64,000 nt of DNA from Acanthochromis polyacanthus (lineage: Eukaryota > Chordata > Actinopteri > Pomacentridae). Location: assembly GCF_021347895.1 (NCBI RefSeq), contig NC_067117.1, positions 18,075,858 through 18,139,857 of the forward strand, given 5' to 3'. The position numbers and the translations under genes were made by a program. Below, in pieces: positions 50,801 through 64,000 of the stretch; position 1 is the first letter of the stretch, and the number at the start of each line of letters is the position of its first letter. The notes under the pieces are model-generated. The model had not been told where the DNA came from. It did no database searches and saw nothing but the letters and a program-made list of their open reading frames with translations.

Positions 50801-52126
50801 CTCTGTTGACATTCCTGCTGTCAGCATGCCAATTGCACGCTCCCTCAAATCTTGCCACATCTGTGGCATTTTGCTGTGTGATTAGTTTATTTTAGCTTAA
50901 TTTATTTAAAAGGACAATGTGCAGTAACATTAAAAAGATGCCTGCACCAGATTTAGCACAGAGCTAATTTCCATCTGCAGTCCTTTGCACAATAAAAATA
51001 CATAACACTGACAGATAATAAAATATTGCAGTCATAAAACTGCACCTTTCAGAGTGGCCTTTTATTGTGGGCAGTCTAAGGCACACCTGTGCACTAATCA
51101 TGGTGTCTAATCAGCATCTTGATATGGCACACCTGTGAGGTGGGCTGGATTATCTCAGCAAAGGAGAAGTGCTCACTATCACAGATTTAGACAGATTTGT
51201 GAACAATATTTGAGAGAAATGGTGATATTGTGTATGTGGAAAAAGTTTTAGATCTTTGAGTTCATCTCATAAAAAATGGGAGCAAAAACAAAAGTGCTGC
51301 ATTTACATTTTTGTTGAATGTAGAAGAGAAAACAAAAATGAATGACAAAGTTACAACCCAAACTGTCTGATAAATATCTAAATATTCCTAAATTAACACA
51401 TCAACTGTCGATTTGAGCTTTCACCTATTCAAGTTCACGTAGCTTACTTGCAAAAACACTGCTGCAGTAACATTACAGGCAAACAGACTTTTGTTATTAC
51501 TGCCAAAATAAACAGTAATCTAGCTTAATTGCTTACAACCTGCATGAACATCTGACTGCTATAGTGTCTTGCTCTGTTGGATCCATTTGTACAAAAGCTG
51601 TCTTTCTGAGATCTGAGGTATGACTATGAGTGCAATGTTAATTTGATAATGCAGAGGCCACAGTTCCAAAATTAGACCAATGTGCAGTGAACAGTTCTTG
51701 TTTCTTTCTTTAACCTGAAAGTTTATGGTCGCATGCAAAGCAACTGTTTTGTACATGTTTGGTGAAGTTAAAAAACAACTTGGGTCACTTTGGCGTGGTG
51801 TCAACATACACTGAAAAGTCAAGGCCGATGCAATTAAGTAAATACCTCTTGGTTGAGACTGAGGTGGATCCTGTGGCGCTTCCAGGGCTGTGATTGGCCG
51901 ATGAGGAAAGGTCATGCGAAGCGCTAGTCATCTCTTCGTCTTCCTGCCCCACCTCTCCACCTGAAGCTCCGCTCTCCTCTCCCCTGAGGCCTTCGGACTG
52001 TCCATCCTGCTGCCCTGACGACACCCTCGTCTCCCGTCCCACTCCTTCTGTGCCCGAAGGCAATGCAGGCTCCACCCCATCTGGACCACTGTCACCTCCT
52101 GGCATCACCACACTTTGGTCACACAT
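35846..52126 (-). CDS. per3: period circadian protein homolog 3
   Basis: PER proteins bind CRY and casein kinase 1 and inhibit CLOCK-BMAL1 in the circadian feedback loop. The 21 coding exons (minus) are 52126-51846, 49721-49564, 46670-46552, 46202-46004, 45412-45361, 44951-44803, 44651-44573, 44474-44368, 44194-44038, 43189-43081, 41337-41209, 41097-40989, 40893-40782, 40659-40520, 40405-40241, 39977-39726, 39623-38755, 38619-38427, 37677-37491, 36784-36634, 35956-35846. They sum to 1275 codons plus TGA, phases consistent. Residues about 94-146 form an HLH-like region; PAS-A follows ([18 protein letters not shown]), then PAS-B ([37 protein letters not shown]). The CK1-binding segment is [17 protein letters not shown]. 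Then come [19 protein letters not shown], a basic KPRPKRPKP stretch, [16 protein letters not shown] and a C-terminal GCVSC. The 54-bp repeat array of primate PER3 is absent. Its vamp3 neighbour supports PER3 over PER1/2. Confidence 0.95.
37700..38060 (-). mobile_element. LINE (L2/CR1-like) 3' end fragment
   Basis: Read on minus, it encodes the tail of a non-LTR reverse transcriptase ORF ([20 protein letters not shown], then [10 protein letters not shown]). It ends in GGGACAATAAAGATTCCTTG, followed by a short degenerate TTGAACCTTGA tail, the usual 5'-truncated LINE form. It lies in per3 intron 18, immediately next to exon 19. Confidence 0.75.
41106..41131. repeat. (CA)n microsatellite
   Basis: About 13 CA units within per3 intron 11, immediately upstream (in gene sense) of the exon 12 acceptor. 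On the sense strand it forms a TG-rich acceptor tract before TTGAAG. Confidence 0.9.
41735..42255 (+). mobile_element. LINE 3' end fragment with (TCTGAA)n tail
   Basis: The plus strand encodes [20 protein letters not shown] and [11 protein letters not shown], the common C-terminus of L2/CR1-like ORF2 proteins. A 3' UTR follows and ends GGACAATAAAGTTAATCTGA with a short TCTGAA repeat. It sits in per3 intron 10, opposite to the gene, and is 5'-truncated. Confidence 0.75.
42640..42880 (+). mobile_element. Tc1/mariner transposase relic
   Basis: With frame changes, the plus strand reads [20 protein letters not shown] followed by [11 protein letters not shown]. This corresponds to the first catalytic Asp region of Tc1-like transposases. 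Stops and shifts follow, and the ends were not located. It is an old fragment in per3 intron 10. Confidence 0.6.
48228..48797 (+). mobile_element. innermost nested element (layer 4) with captured helicase fragment
   Basis: The terminal inverted repeats are TAGCTTAGCCACGCTAGAC on the left and TAGCCTAGCCGCGCTAGAC as the complement of the right, 17 of 19 matching. An exact 9-bp duplication, TGAAACAGC, lies at 48219-48227 and 48798-48806. The interior is GC-richer than its host and has CCAAT and GGCGGG motifs before a short ORF with helicase similarity. A 9-bp duplication is the usual mark of Mutator-like elements, but the superfamily is an inference. Confidence 0.85.
48452..48643 (+). pseudogene. 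RecQ/WRN-like helicase N-terminal fragment inside a transposon
   Basis: A 63-codon uninterrupted frame starts [20 protein letters not shown]. It continues through a Q-motif-like region ([12 protein letters not shown]) to a Walker A motif of RecQ type, [19 protein letters not shown], and stops soon after. RecQ-family enzymes are 3'-5' DNA helicases of about 600-1400 residues. Here everything after motif I is missing, so no helicase activity is possible. An ATG follows a promoter-like stretch (ACCAATCACC, GGCGGGCG), so it may be transcribed, but nothing shows this. It lies antisense to per3 in intron 2. It is probably a captured gene piece shared among copies of the element, not a host gene. 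Confidence 0.7.
49930..51330 (-). mobile_element. Tc1/mariner transposon, 3'-truncated and interrupted
   Basis: The element carries a transposase on minus. The 5' non-coding part at about 51,040-51,325 (minus) includes a conserved-looking leader with TTTTTGCTCCCATTTTTTAT. About 150 bp of unrelated AT-rich sequence (about 50,885-51,035) interrupts the leader just upstream of the ATG. The downstream end is missing: sequence after the transposase stop shows no terminal repeat. It lies in per3 coding intron 1. Confidence 0.8.
49947..50869 (-). pseudogene. Tc1-like transposase, frameshifted and C-terminally truncated
   Basis: The natural start appears to be the ATG at 50869, reading [20 protein letters not shown]. 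After about 22 codons (near 50,800-50,810) a one-base loss shifts the frame, and the second frame continues with [21 protein letters not shown]. That frame stays open for about 285 codons and contains the DD34E triad: Asp in [10 protein letters not shown], Asp in QQDNARPH, Glu in [12 protein letters not shown], with 34 residues between the last two. It ends at EEEWKQ, roughly 30 residues short of the usual C-terminus of this family. An apparent Met in the second frame upstream of the shift is fortuitous. Confidence 0.85.
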
Positions 52127-53756
52127 CAATGGTATTTCATCCAGTTACAGCAGTACGGAAGGGTCTTCATGGGTTCAACAGAGGGAACGGGTTCCATGTG
52201 GTAGCAATAAATGAACGCTCATGTAGTCAGTGCTGAATGTTAGATGTAATGGTCTGTCTTGAGCACTGCAAGATAGAAAGAGATAAAAACAGATAAGAAA
52301 TAGTGTTGGAAAAAAGTTTGCAGGACTGAATGTACAGCACGGAAGAACTGGAGGCTGGTCAAAACAAAAAGCTGAAAATTGTTTTATCTGAGGCTAGTAG
52401 GCCTCCTTCAAAAGATCACTGAAATCTTTTTAAAGTAAAATGACAATTTCTTTTTGACACAGATAAAAAAGGAGGAGTCCATCTGAACACCAGAGAAACT
52501 GAAATTATCTCATATATAAGAGATGCAGTGTTATAACAGAGGTTGCACGTTAATAATACTGTCTTCCTTACATTAACAAGAGAAGTCGTTAGGTTAGATG
52601 AGATCTTTACAGCCAAAATAGCAGCAATCAAAATGAGTTTGCCAGAAACCAGGTACCTTAACACCTGGTTAGGTAATCATTGAAGAAGGCCTATCTGATA
52701 AGCCACCTGTAAATACCACTGCAGACACACCAAGCCTGTTTTGTGGCACTTTGAGCCAGTAAGATTTTAGTTACCGTGACTTTAAAGACAATGCTAAATA
52801 TGCTGTACAAGTGATTGGTACAATCATAGTCATGTTAATTCTTATCAGTGAGTTTAATAGCTCTAACCTAAACTGGCTCAGCTAACAGGTGTTTCCATGT
52901 CTGATGCTATGATAGATACAGCACCATACTACAGACAACAGCATAAACTAACTTTTATGACATATTGTTTTGCAGCTAATATTAATAATATAGAAGAATC
53001 ACCATTAATTTCACAAGTAATTAGCTATTAAGGTACAGACTATCCTAAATACTCTCAAAATCATAAGAGTAATAAATCCCTCGGGTTAGATTTGTCTTAA
53101 AAAGAGTTTATATACTTAATGCACGACTGATGCAGAATTATCAAGTTGTAACAGGAAAAGTACAGTTTTATCTAACAACAGTAATTGCTGCTGCATTCCA
53201 GTGTTAGGTAAAGGCATGGCTGTTCTGGGGCTTTGACATAAACAGAGCAAGGATTCATGTAATTACTGACACTTATGCTTTTTCTGCTGTGACTTGGCAA
53301 AATCTGTGCCATGAACATGTCCACTGAGGCATGGAAAACTTGAATTTAATTTAGGTTTTGGCATGTCTAATGTATCCAAAACTTCAAAAAGCGAAAATAA
53401 AACTCGCACCAACTTGTTGTCACTTCTTATTTTGAAACCATCATTGTTATTGCCAAATGTAAACAAAATGTTCTGTGTAAGGGGACATTTTTTTTAATTG
53501 TGCAAATGTAAGCAAACAAAATCTGTCTTGTTATCTAATACTACTGGACTGTCTGACTATGAAAGTGATTCACTGCATTCTGATTCATTCCCATCATACA
53601 CAATTAACACATATAACCACATTTCATCCACCATTACTGCCAAGACCAGGCACACCTTTGCCAGCCATTACACACCACAGATCACAATAATACTGTGATA
53701 CTTTGTTATGTAATAGCTCAAAGATATAGACTTAGATGTGACTCGTGTACTCAGAT

Positions 53757-53764
53757 TTACGTAA
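53757..53764. promoter_or_regulatory. D-box (TTACGTAA)
   Basis: A perfect palindromic PAR-bZIP/E4BP4 site within the presumed first intron of per3. D-boxes take part in clock gene control. A single 8-mer also occurs by chance. Confidence 0.3.
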
Positions 53765-54326
53765 TCCCCATTCTTCTTCAGATGCATTTTCTCTGAAACC
53801 AAGCTCAACATCATGGTGAGAGGGGAAACTGAGGTAACACGTTTGTTTTCCACCTGCCTTTTTCCAGTCTGTTTAAAGAGGTCTTATTATGAGTTACAGT
53901 CAAACACAGTCTGCAGCTGTTACCACGTACACACGATAGTGAGACAAAAATACTGACGAGAAAGACACAGAGACAGAGACTGAGAGGCAAAAACAGGAGC
54001 CAGAGAAAATTTCCTGCATCGTTCATCAGGTCGTCACTGCAGGATTACATAACTGGCTTGCTCAAATCAGACAGTAGAAAGCATCATGCTGTTACTTGAG
54101 ACATTATACCTGCCCTGACGCGTATAATGCACAAACGCATCATTACCGTGTTGTGTTTACGATGCTGAATGATGCTCTGGCCTTGCCTGAAGCACACAGA
54201 TAGGCTTGATCCTGGTTATCAGATGTCTCACTCACGTCTCAGAGGGAAAAAGCGTGACTTATTGTGATCCAAGCGCAAACAAGAGGTTAGGTGTAAAACT
54301 GAAATCATTAACTGGAGCATACACTC

Positions 54327-54721
54327 AGGTGACAGTTTATTAGATACACCTCTGTAAAACTAATGCAATAATACAGCTGTGCACTGAATCAAACACTCAC
54401 TGAGATTGTAATGTTGCACTTCTACTGAAACTGTGTTAAAATGAACTGTATTGCATTAAACAGAGGGGCTTTTTTTTTTAATTTAGCCTACTGTAATTTA
54501 TATAACTAGATAACAAGATAACAGAAACACCTGTTAGTATAATGTAACACAGTTTGACAGCATCACAGACTACATGGATTCAGCACCTCTTTAGAAAAGC
54601 TTCCACAAAAAAGTGAACATTATAACCTTTTTAAAGGCAGGATTCAGTGCAGGACCACTGTGTTAGACTGCATTAGTTGTAGCTTGGTGTACCTGGTGAA
54701 CTATCCAGTGGGTGTACCATC
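54327..54721. mobile_element. MITE-like inverted repeat
   Basis: The left arm reads CAGTTTATTAGATACACC then ACTAATGCAATAATACAGCT. The reverse complement of the right arm reads GTTCACCAGGTACACC then ACTAATGCAGTCTAACACAG. The arms are imperfect inverted copies and the element has no ORF. The TTTATTAGGTACACC-type motif is common in fish genomes. Boundaries are approximate. Confidence 0.6.
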
Positions 54722-56220
54722 AATCTCAGTGTGTTTGACAGGTTGTTTACTACATGGTTAAACATTACAAAAAAAGGAATGTAACATATGTCAAGAAGAT
54801 GTTGTGTATAGATTAGCATTGTTCACGGACATGACAGTAAGCTTTTATTGTGCAAGCTATACTATTTATATAGTCAAAACAATGAAAATAATTAAGAAGA
54901 GAAAGGACAGTGCTTTATCATGGACCAATAATGGAGAGACGAACTTTTCTGACACAACAAAATGTTACCACTTAGGCTTTACGTGGCTTTTGGGCAAAAT
55001 GGCCAAAATAATGTATATGAAAATATTTTCCAGTATCTGTTTATATCACAACAGAGCGCATGCATGCAACTCACAACAAAACTACCTACTAAACTTGTCA
55101 GAACTAGTTCCAATCACAAATGTGTAGTGAACACCAAAGTGTAAAGGTGACACATGTGTAAGTGAGCAGAAAACTTGTTTTTTGGTGGCTGAGTTTCACA
55201 TAGGCTGAGCAGGTCAACAGCGCATGAAGTCACAGAAGAGCAACACATTTCTCAAATTACCTAAATTTCTCTGAATGTTTTCTGTCTCCAAAATACATTA
55301 CCTCTACAATACTGCCAGGATAAAATACAGACTAATAAAACAACTTAAAAGAGAAGAGATTAAGGAAGTTCTAACCAGACACACTCTAATATAACTGTTT
55401 TAACCATGTATGGTGATAGTCTTGTGACACACACTCGGAGAGACACCAATTGACATAAAATTCAAGCAGATTCAGCAGTAGTGTAAAACCCTGGGAACCA
55501 TGCTATACATCCCCAGATTCACAACATTTGGTTATGAAATCACAATATTATATAATACACACTCATGGATTGCCAACATTTAAATGCATCCTGCACTTAT
55601 TGGTAATTTTAGGAAGAGAAACACTTAAACTAGTTTGCTTACATGAATAGAATTAAATATTTAAATTCAAATGGGCTGACTGACTTCTGACAACAAGCCA
55701 AACACGTAAGGTGTTAAAATACATGCAGACAGATGTAGCATAGTGAGGTTGCTGTTGCATGATCCATATGTAGGTCACCTCAGATGCCAAGGTTACTGCT
55801 ACAATAGAGTAAATATATGCAAAAAAAAAACGATATAACCACGAGGTTAAAGTCAAAACCTGTTAAGCATCCCTTCATCTATGGGGGGAGCTTTTCACAT
55901 TCCAGCAGCAGAATACAACCATCCAACCTCGTTCCATTCAAAGCAAACGTGACACTGATTTCTCGGTTCACCCCCCTCCCCACATGAACCCAGTAACCCT
56001 CCACAACCTCAGTAACCACCGCACAGCTTAAGACCGGTAAGAGACAGCTATACTTACACCGCAAGGCAAAGCCAACCTCCATTCGCGTAATTTTGTGCAA
56101 ACTGATACACAATTGCTTAGCCTCAGATCATCCTGTGTGCCATATCATGACATAAATATACACTGCAGCTATAAGTGAATTGTGACACTAGCATAAAAAA
56201 TGAGGCCATACGTCGTTTTA

Positions 56221-56237
56221 TGACGTGACGTTACGTA
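56221..56237. promoter_or_regulatory. clustered CRE-like/bZIP motifs
   Basis: TGACGTGACGTTACGTA holds two overlapping TGACGT half-sites and a TTACGTA site. It lies near the presumed per3 promoter. cAMP-response elements are known in vertebrate Per promoters; function here is inferred from sequence only. Confidence 0.4.
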
Positions 56238-56696
56238 TATTACCGTTTAACCTTAAACGGCAGCTTTCTGGCAAATGTGTTAGCGACTGTGATAGCTGTA
56301 CTTGCTGGAAATGCACTGTAAGATTTCAGAGTAATATTAGCAACAATCTATTACAGATTCGATAAATAACCTACAGTCCCCTGACTTGTGGCAGACATGT
56401 TATGGAGCTAACATGTTAGCAATACTCACTACTGGCCGCTGCGTATATCACAGTCACACTTCACTGTTTACATAAACAAAATATCCCACTAAAGCTGCAC
56501 AATATGCATTTTCAATATCATATTAAGGCTAAACAACACAAGACAACGGTTATATTTAATTTGTTTACATCCACCATTGCCGCTGGTCGGTGTCGTGTTG
56601 AGCTAGCTTATCTAGTTAGCCAACTCGCTAACGACAACTCACATCTACAATTTTCAGATGGAATATTTACCTTTTTGTCTGCAGGCCTGTCTTAGC

Positions 56697-56967
56697 TTTT
56701 ATATACGAAAGTTAAGAATCTTGCTAATCGATCACCAGACGGTATCAGAAGTCTTTTTGTCAGTTAGCTGTCAGGTCACGTCGCCAAACCATCACCCATT
56801 CCGGGGCGCTTGACACATTTGTGCAACGTGAGCCCGGTGCGGCTCAACTCCGCCTCCTCCGCGATGATTGGACAGAGGTAATTTGCATGTGTGGTGTGAT
56901 TGGACAGAGCAACAAGTGGGGCGTGGCGATGAAAGCGGCTGTCAGGAGTTTCATGGCGGTTCACGTG
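56697..56967 (-). promoter_or_regulatory. presumed per3 promoter
   Basis: On minus, in order: canonical E-box CACGTG (56962-56967), CCAAT box (56899-56903), octamer ATGCAAAT (56881-56888), second CCAAT box (56867-56871), a GC-rich stretch (56,835-56,860) and a TATA-like TATATAAAAG (56697-56706). The E-box is the target of CLOCK-BMAL1. The cluster faces per3 and lies beyond its first coding exon, so it implies a non-coding first exon. Confidence 0.5.
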
Positions 56968-58293
56968 GATCTCCATGTTACACAACAGAGAGACAACAAT
57001 CCGGAGCAAGCTACGCAAGCAGAGACTCACTACAAGCCCGCTGCATCTACGCATCTCCTGCTATATATGAATGAACAGAAACGCTGCACGGTCCAGCAGA
57101 TGCGGTGCACGCACCTTGTCTTCTCAACACGGAATTCTGACTCAGATTTTTTCCCTTGAATTGACATTATGTTGTTTTTGAATCAGATTGCATAAATCAT
57201 AAAAAGATTGGCTTAAAGAGCAATCTTATTAACGACTAATCAATTTAAGACAAGATATAAAGTAAAAAGCAGTAAGATAGAAGTACTATACATTACCGGA
57301 ATTATTAAAATAAGGCTATAATACAATGTAATATTAAATATCATAGATACAATTATATATTTGGTAATAAAAATAAAATAAAACATTATATTGCACCTGA
57401 AAAAGAAAATTTTATATTGTATTTACTATCACAATTGTGATTTGCTAGATTTTATTTTACTCGCTTTGTTTACAGAAATACAAAAAACAAATCTCAATTC
57501 TTCCAGGATGTGAGGTATAAATATTTTCTGGTTGGTTTCAATTTCAGATTTCAGGATTAATACCTAACCTGTTGCTAATTCTGGAGAAATAATGAGACAA
57601 AACAAAAATGATTAAGAAAAAACACCACTAGTCATTTCTGACAAAGATTGGCGCTTCATCAGTTTTCAACTTTTAAGGAAATAAACAATAAATTTTTAGC
57701 ACTTGATGGGAAAAACAAACTTCAATTTGAACTTCAGTAAAGATGTTTTTGGTCTCATTGCTTCATTTCCTTTGCAGGCAACACTGGACTAGTAATCGGG
57801 GCAGAGCAGCCAGCTGCACTCAGGCCCTCAGGTACACATTGTTCATGTGGTGTATTAATAATTATGTTTTATTAATCACATTAGTGGGTTGTTTGCCGAA
57901 TGTTCCTCTAAAAGGTCAATCCAGTCCTGAGTGAAAGAAGTGTACAAATGCTTTCTCTGTAATAATGTAATCATAATGGCGACAAAAGAAGAGTAAAGGA
58001 AACTAAGCCAAGCTGGATTACATGACAGGAGTCCCCTCTGCTGTGGAAAGTTTAATAGGATTGGGTCTCATGGGGCGAAGACAGCTTTCAACATGACAAA
58101 AACATTGGATAATTATTCTTGCTATCAATCTTGCTGCCGTCAGTGAGTCAGCCAACGGCCAGTGACCGGTTCGGCAGTGCATCTGTTTCTCAGGCACATT
58201 TGAAAAGACGAACAGCTAACATAACATTCATGTTGCAGATGAGGGAAAAAAAGAAAAAAAAACACAAGAGGATTCAATTTAATTTAAATCAAT
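56968..58293. other. spacer between per3 and vamp3
   Basis: AT-rich sequence downstream of the vamp3 poly(A) signal and upstream of per3. No exon, transposon end or RNA gene was recognised. Confidence 0.4.
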
Positions 58294-58299
58294 TTTATT
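58294..58299 (-). terminator. candidate vamp3 polyadenylation signal
   Basis: AATAAA on minus, about 1.95 kb beyond the vamp3 stop codon. It would give a long 3' UTR, as known for VAMP3 in mammals. Other weaker candidates exist nearer the stop. Confidence 0.35.
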
Positions 58300-60243
58300 C
58301 AAGCAAAAGGCATTTAGGGCCAAAGAGCAGAATTGCACTTATTTCCACATACATTCCCAGTAGGTAGGCATAAGCAAGGCTTGGAAGGTATTGGGTCTCA
58401 AATTTTCTGTATATACAGAAGAGGACGATGACAATTTCATACATCTGTGATAAAAGATGGTGTGTAAAGCATTTCAGTGGCCTACAAATTTTCTTCATGG
58501 CTACAGCCTGGTTGTTTCTACATACGAAAAATGTCTACAGAAATAATACTTGTGTTAGCGTTATTTTCTTATCAATATCATGCAAGCTCTATGAAGACCA
58601 AATAACAAATGGTTACTAAATGTAATAAAAAAAACTACTGAAAAATGGAACAACAGTTCTGCTGGCAGGAATAAAGCACTAGACAGAGTGAAATGAATAT
58701 ACAAAATAATCCCAAATCCAGTGTTGGTATAGCATATATCACAACATCATTGCCAAACAAAGTTTTTGTCCACACTCAATCACCCATAATGCTCTGCAAC
58801 AGTGAGCTAAGAACCACAACAAAATACTATAGTCTCAAAATGATTAGTTTTACAGTTTGCAAAAAAAAAAGCGATTGTGTAATAAAACAGAAATATCAAA
58901 TGTGAGAAGCACTTTGAAATAACTAGATGAGATGAATGCCAGTGTGACTAAACAGAAGATTTTTTATTAAAGACTATGTTCAGCTGATTGATGCAAGCAG
59001 CACAGTATGTTGGGACAGTCGGACCATTCAGAAGGCACTACTCAATGGCTGGCACATGTGATCTGTAAGGTATGTCCGTTCTCCATTGGAGAAACCTAAC
59101 AACACATCTGTCTAAAACTCCATTTTCTTACACTGTTGTGCTTGAACATTTTACAAAGGCATTTCTTAATGGCACACCCTTGAGAGCAATAACTGAGACA
59201 ATATATACCAATGGTAGCACTTTTGTTATGTCTGATTTTGTGGCACCTTCTTTAGAATTTGTCAGACTGTGAGGCTGTTGGTCTTTTTTAGAGGCACTTA
59301 ACTAAATTCAAGGGCATACTAGCTTTCACTGAAGAAAAAATACAACCTGAAAGAAAGATGAACCAGCACAGGTATGATGAAGTCTTTCAACAGTTAGCTT
59401 TGTGTTGCGAAGTGACCAAATGAATAGTTTTTTAATTCAATCCTTACTTTGATGTCTTATTCACTCAATTAGCACTTAACTATGTGCATAAATTTAAAAG
59501 AAAGGTATTGAATTGCACTATTCACTAGTCTACTTTAACCATTCACAAAGAAAACCAAATCTAAAACTAAAGAAAAAAATGGAAAGAAAAATTTAAATAC
59601 CGGTGTGACACTGAGAAGTGGAAATGCCTTTGTGCTGAAAAGGGGTATCTCTTTGATGATATGCAGAAATCACAATCTAAACAAACACAGAACAGCATAT
59701 CCTCAAAAGGCACTTTTTTTTTAGCCTGGCACACAAAATCAGTTGCTATTAATAAAACATAAAATGTAAATATAAGTGGAGGAGAGTTTACATTAATATT
59801 CTTCATTTCTAGCCTTGAGACTGGAATGTGTGTATGTGTGCGGGTGCTTGTTACAAAATTCAGGATGACTGATTTCTACCTTTTAATGGGCTTTGCTTGT
59901 GTTTTACTTCTAGTTGTTGACACATTTCTCTGTCTGTGTTTCAGTTGTCTTTGGTATGTGGGTTTGCAGTCTAATGCAAGTTTACTGATGTCTGGGATAG
60001 TGTATCAAGACAGGGTAAAACTGCAGAATTTCGATGATACTTTTCTAGGACAAATGCACACAGACACACACATACAGGGCAATCCAGGACAAGGAATGAA
60101 GACCCCTGCAGAGGGGGAAAATGTGGAGCTCAGTAGCCAGTAATCATGTGAATTCTTCCTCTGAGACATGAATCATGCTCATTGCTCCACTTCTCTTCTT
60201 CATCGTTGCCACTCCTTCTCCCCCTCCTCCTCCTGCTGATGTT
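58300..60243 (-). other. vamp3 3' UTR (probable)
   Basis: Sequence between the vamp3 stop codon and the candidate poly(A) signal. There is no competing exon on either strand. Short open frames here lack family features. Confidence 0.4.
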
Positions 60244-62877
<2,634 letters not shown>

Positions 62878-64000
62878 CTGATGAAATCGTAAAAAAATAA
62901 GAATTAACCAATGAGAGTTCTCAAGCAATGGTTGTACATATCACATAAGTCAATCACTGGCTGAAATGTTAACGGCATTTGTCCCTTCATTGGCTACAGA
63001 ACCGGTGTCACTGCAACTTGTTTTGCATATAAAATGAAAACAAATGCATGGTATGTAATGTCTGCCACACAACATACAGCAGATGGCATATTAATCCCTC
63101 CTTGCTAAACATACTGCATATCTAATGTCACTACAGACAGCAACACATGTACAACTGAACTGTTGCCAAATATCAGTAACCTTTCTTTCCATTACATTGA
63201 TTGGCATCAAATGAACTGCTGATTTTGTGAAACCAGGTTTAAAGGTACATCATGAGGTATTTGAGATAAGGTCAGTTCTTTGTCTGTGATGCACAACAAA
63301 ACCTCAAATTTGAGAGGTTTCTTAAGATCAACAGGAGTAACACTGCAATTACAGAGAGTTAAAGCCAAATAAATCAGTGAGTCAAAATTTAGCTAAACAA
63401 TGACTAACCACGCACACAAAAATGCACATATAAAACCATTTTTAATTCTTTGCAGAAAGGAATCCCTTAAAACTGAAACATTCCTGAAGACAACAGTCAT
63501 TATAAATACAAATGATGCAATTGTTGCGTTGGGCTCATGGTCTGTTTTGTCACTTTGTCACCAACTTCACTCAGGAAATACACTGGTGTGCTTTGATATT
63601 CCTTAAAATGTTGTGTCAGTTTCTCTAGTGTCTGAAATTTGATTTTGAAAATAACATACTACGTGAAATCCTTCCCTAAATAATTTCACACAAGTCAGAG
63701 TGCCATTGCTTGTGACTGCCTATTGAAATTTGACGGCTCAGTTTAGACTTGTGCAGCCCACATGTTGAAAGGAATACAGAAATGTTAGTAGGTCCAGCCT
63801 AGTAAGACTGCTAGGACTTGTGTGTCTTTGCTGTGTATCACCTTAAAACAGGCAACTAGAGTGAAATGTAATTAAGTGAATATAACATTGTTTTAGTTTA
63901 CAACAACTCATTACAGGCATGTATTGTAGTTTCTATATGGGATTATAGTTGTCGCTAGATGGTTTTTTTTCAGTTGGCTGCTGTAAACACAACCTTTCTG
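62878..64000. other. vamp3 upstream intron, nothing recognised
   Basis: This is sequence upstream of the first visible vamp3 exon. I looked on minus for a start exon with the needed phase and did not identify one with confidence. Confidence 0.4.

Larger units (their letters stand above)
52127..56670. other. presumed per3 5' UTR intron
   Basis: Sequence upstream of the per3 initiator ATG. No coding exon was recognised. It contains a MITE-like repeat (54,327-54,721), a D-box at 53757-53764 and a CRE-like cluster at 56221-56237. A donor-like site (GTAAAT, minus, at 56670) may end a non-coding first exon. Confidence 0.4.

Overview
The window is nuclear DNA of a ray-finned fish, most likely a teleost. 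It holds intron-rich vertebrate genes with GT/AG splice sites, several Tc1/mariner and hAT-like DNA transposons, L2/CR1-type LINE tails, long CA/TG and GA microsatellites and one Pol III tRNA gene. There are no bacterial-type operons and no CRISPR array. All gene calls come from splicing exons by eye, with reading phase checked across every junction, and comparing translations with known vertebrate families. No database search was run.

Layout, left to right: (1) sort1 (sortilin), minus strand, coding exons 1-8, running off the left edge. Its introns hold a fold-back element (about 2.13-2.67 kb), a Tc1-type MITE (4611-5004) and a nearly intact Tc1 transposon (5011-6641). (2) psma5 (proteasome subunit alpha-5), minus strand, complete, nine coding exons, 241 codons. 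(3) A spacer with a tRNA-Glu(TTC) gene. (4) mxra8, plus strand, complete, twelve coding exons, 435 codons. It carries a (TG)n tract of about 112 bp in intron 7 and a dead Tc1 in intron 9. (5) per3 (period circadian regulator 3), minus strand, complete, 21 coding exons, 1275 codons, tail-to-tail with mxra8. (6) vamp3 (cellubrevin), minus strand, last four coding exons; the start exon was not found.

The most unusual structure is in per3 coding intron 2 (46671-49563). Four transposable elements lie one inside another, each with its own terminal inverted repeats and target-site duplication: 46786-49555, then 47177-49383, then 47483-49122, then 48228-48797. The innermost, 570 bp with a 9-bp duplication, carries an uninterrupted 63-codon fragment resembling the N-terminal ATPase start of a RecQ/WRN-type helicase. 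The outermost lies exactly after the first 8 bases of the intron, so its target duplication copies the per3 5' splice donor.

The genes are functionally unrelated: lysosomal/trans-Golgi sorting, proteolysis, cell adhesion, circadian clock and vesicle fusion. sort1-psma5 and vamp3-per3 are adjacent pairs also found in tetrapods. The rest is intron and spacer; stretches where nothing was recognised are stated.
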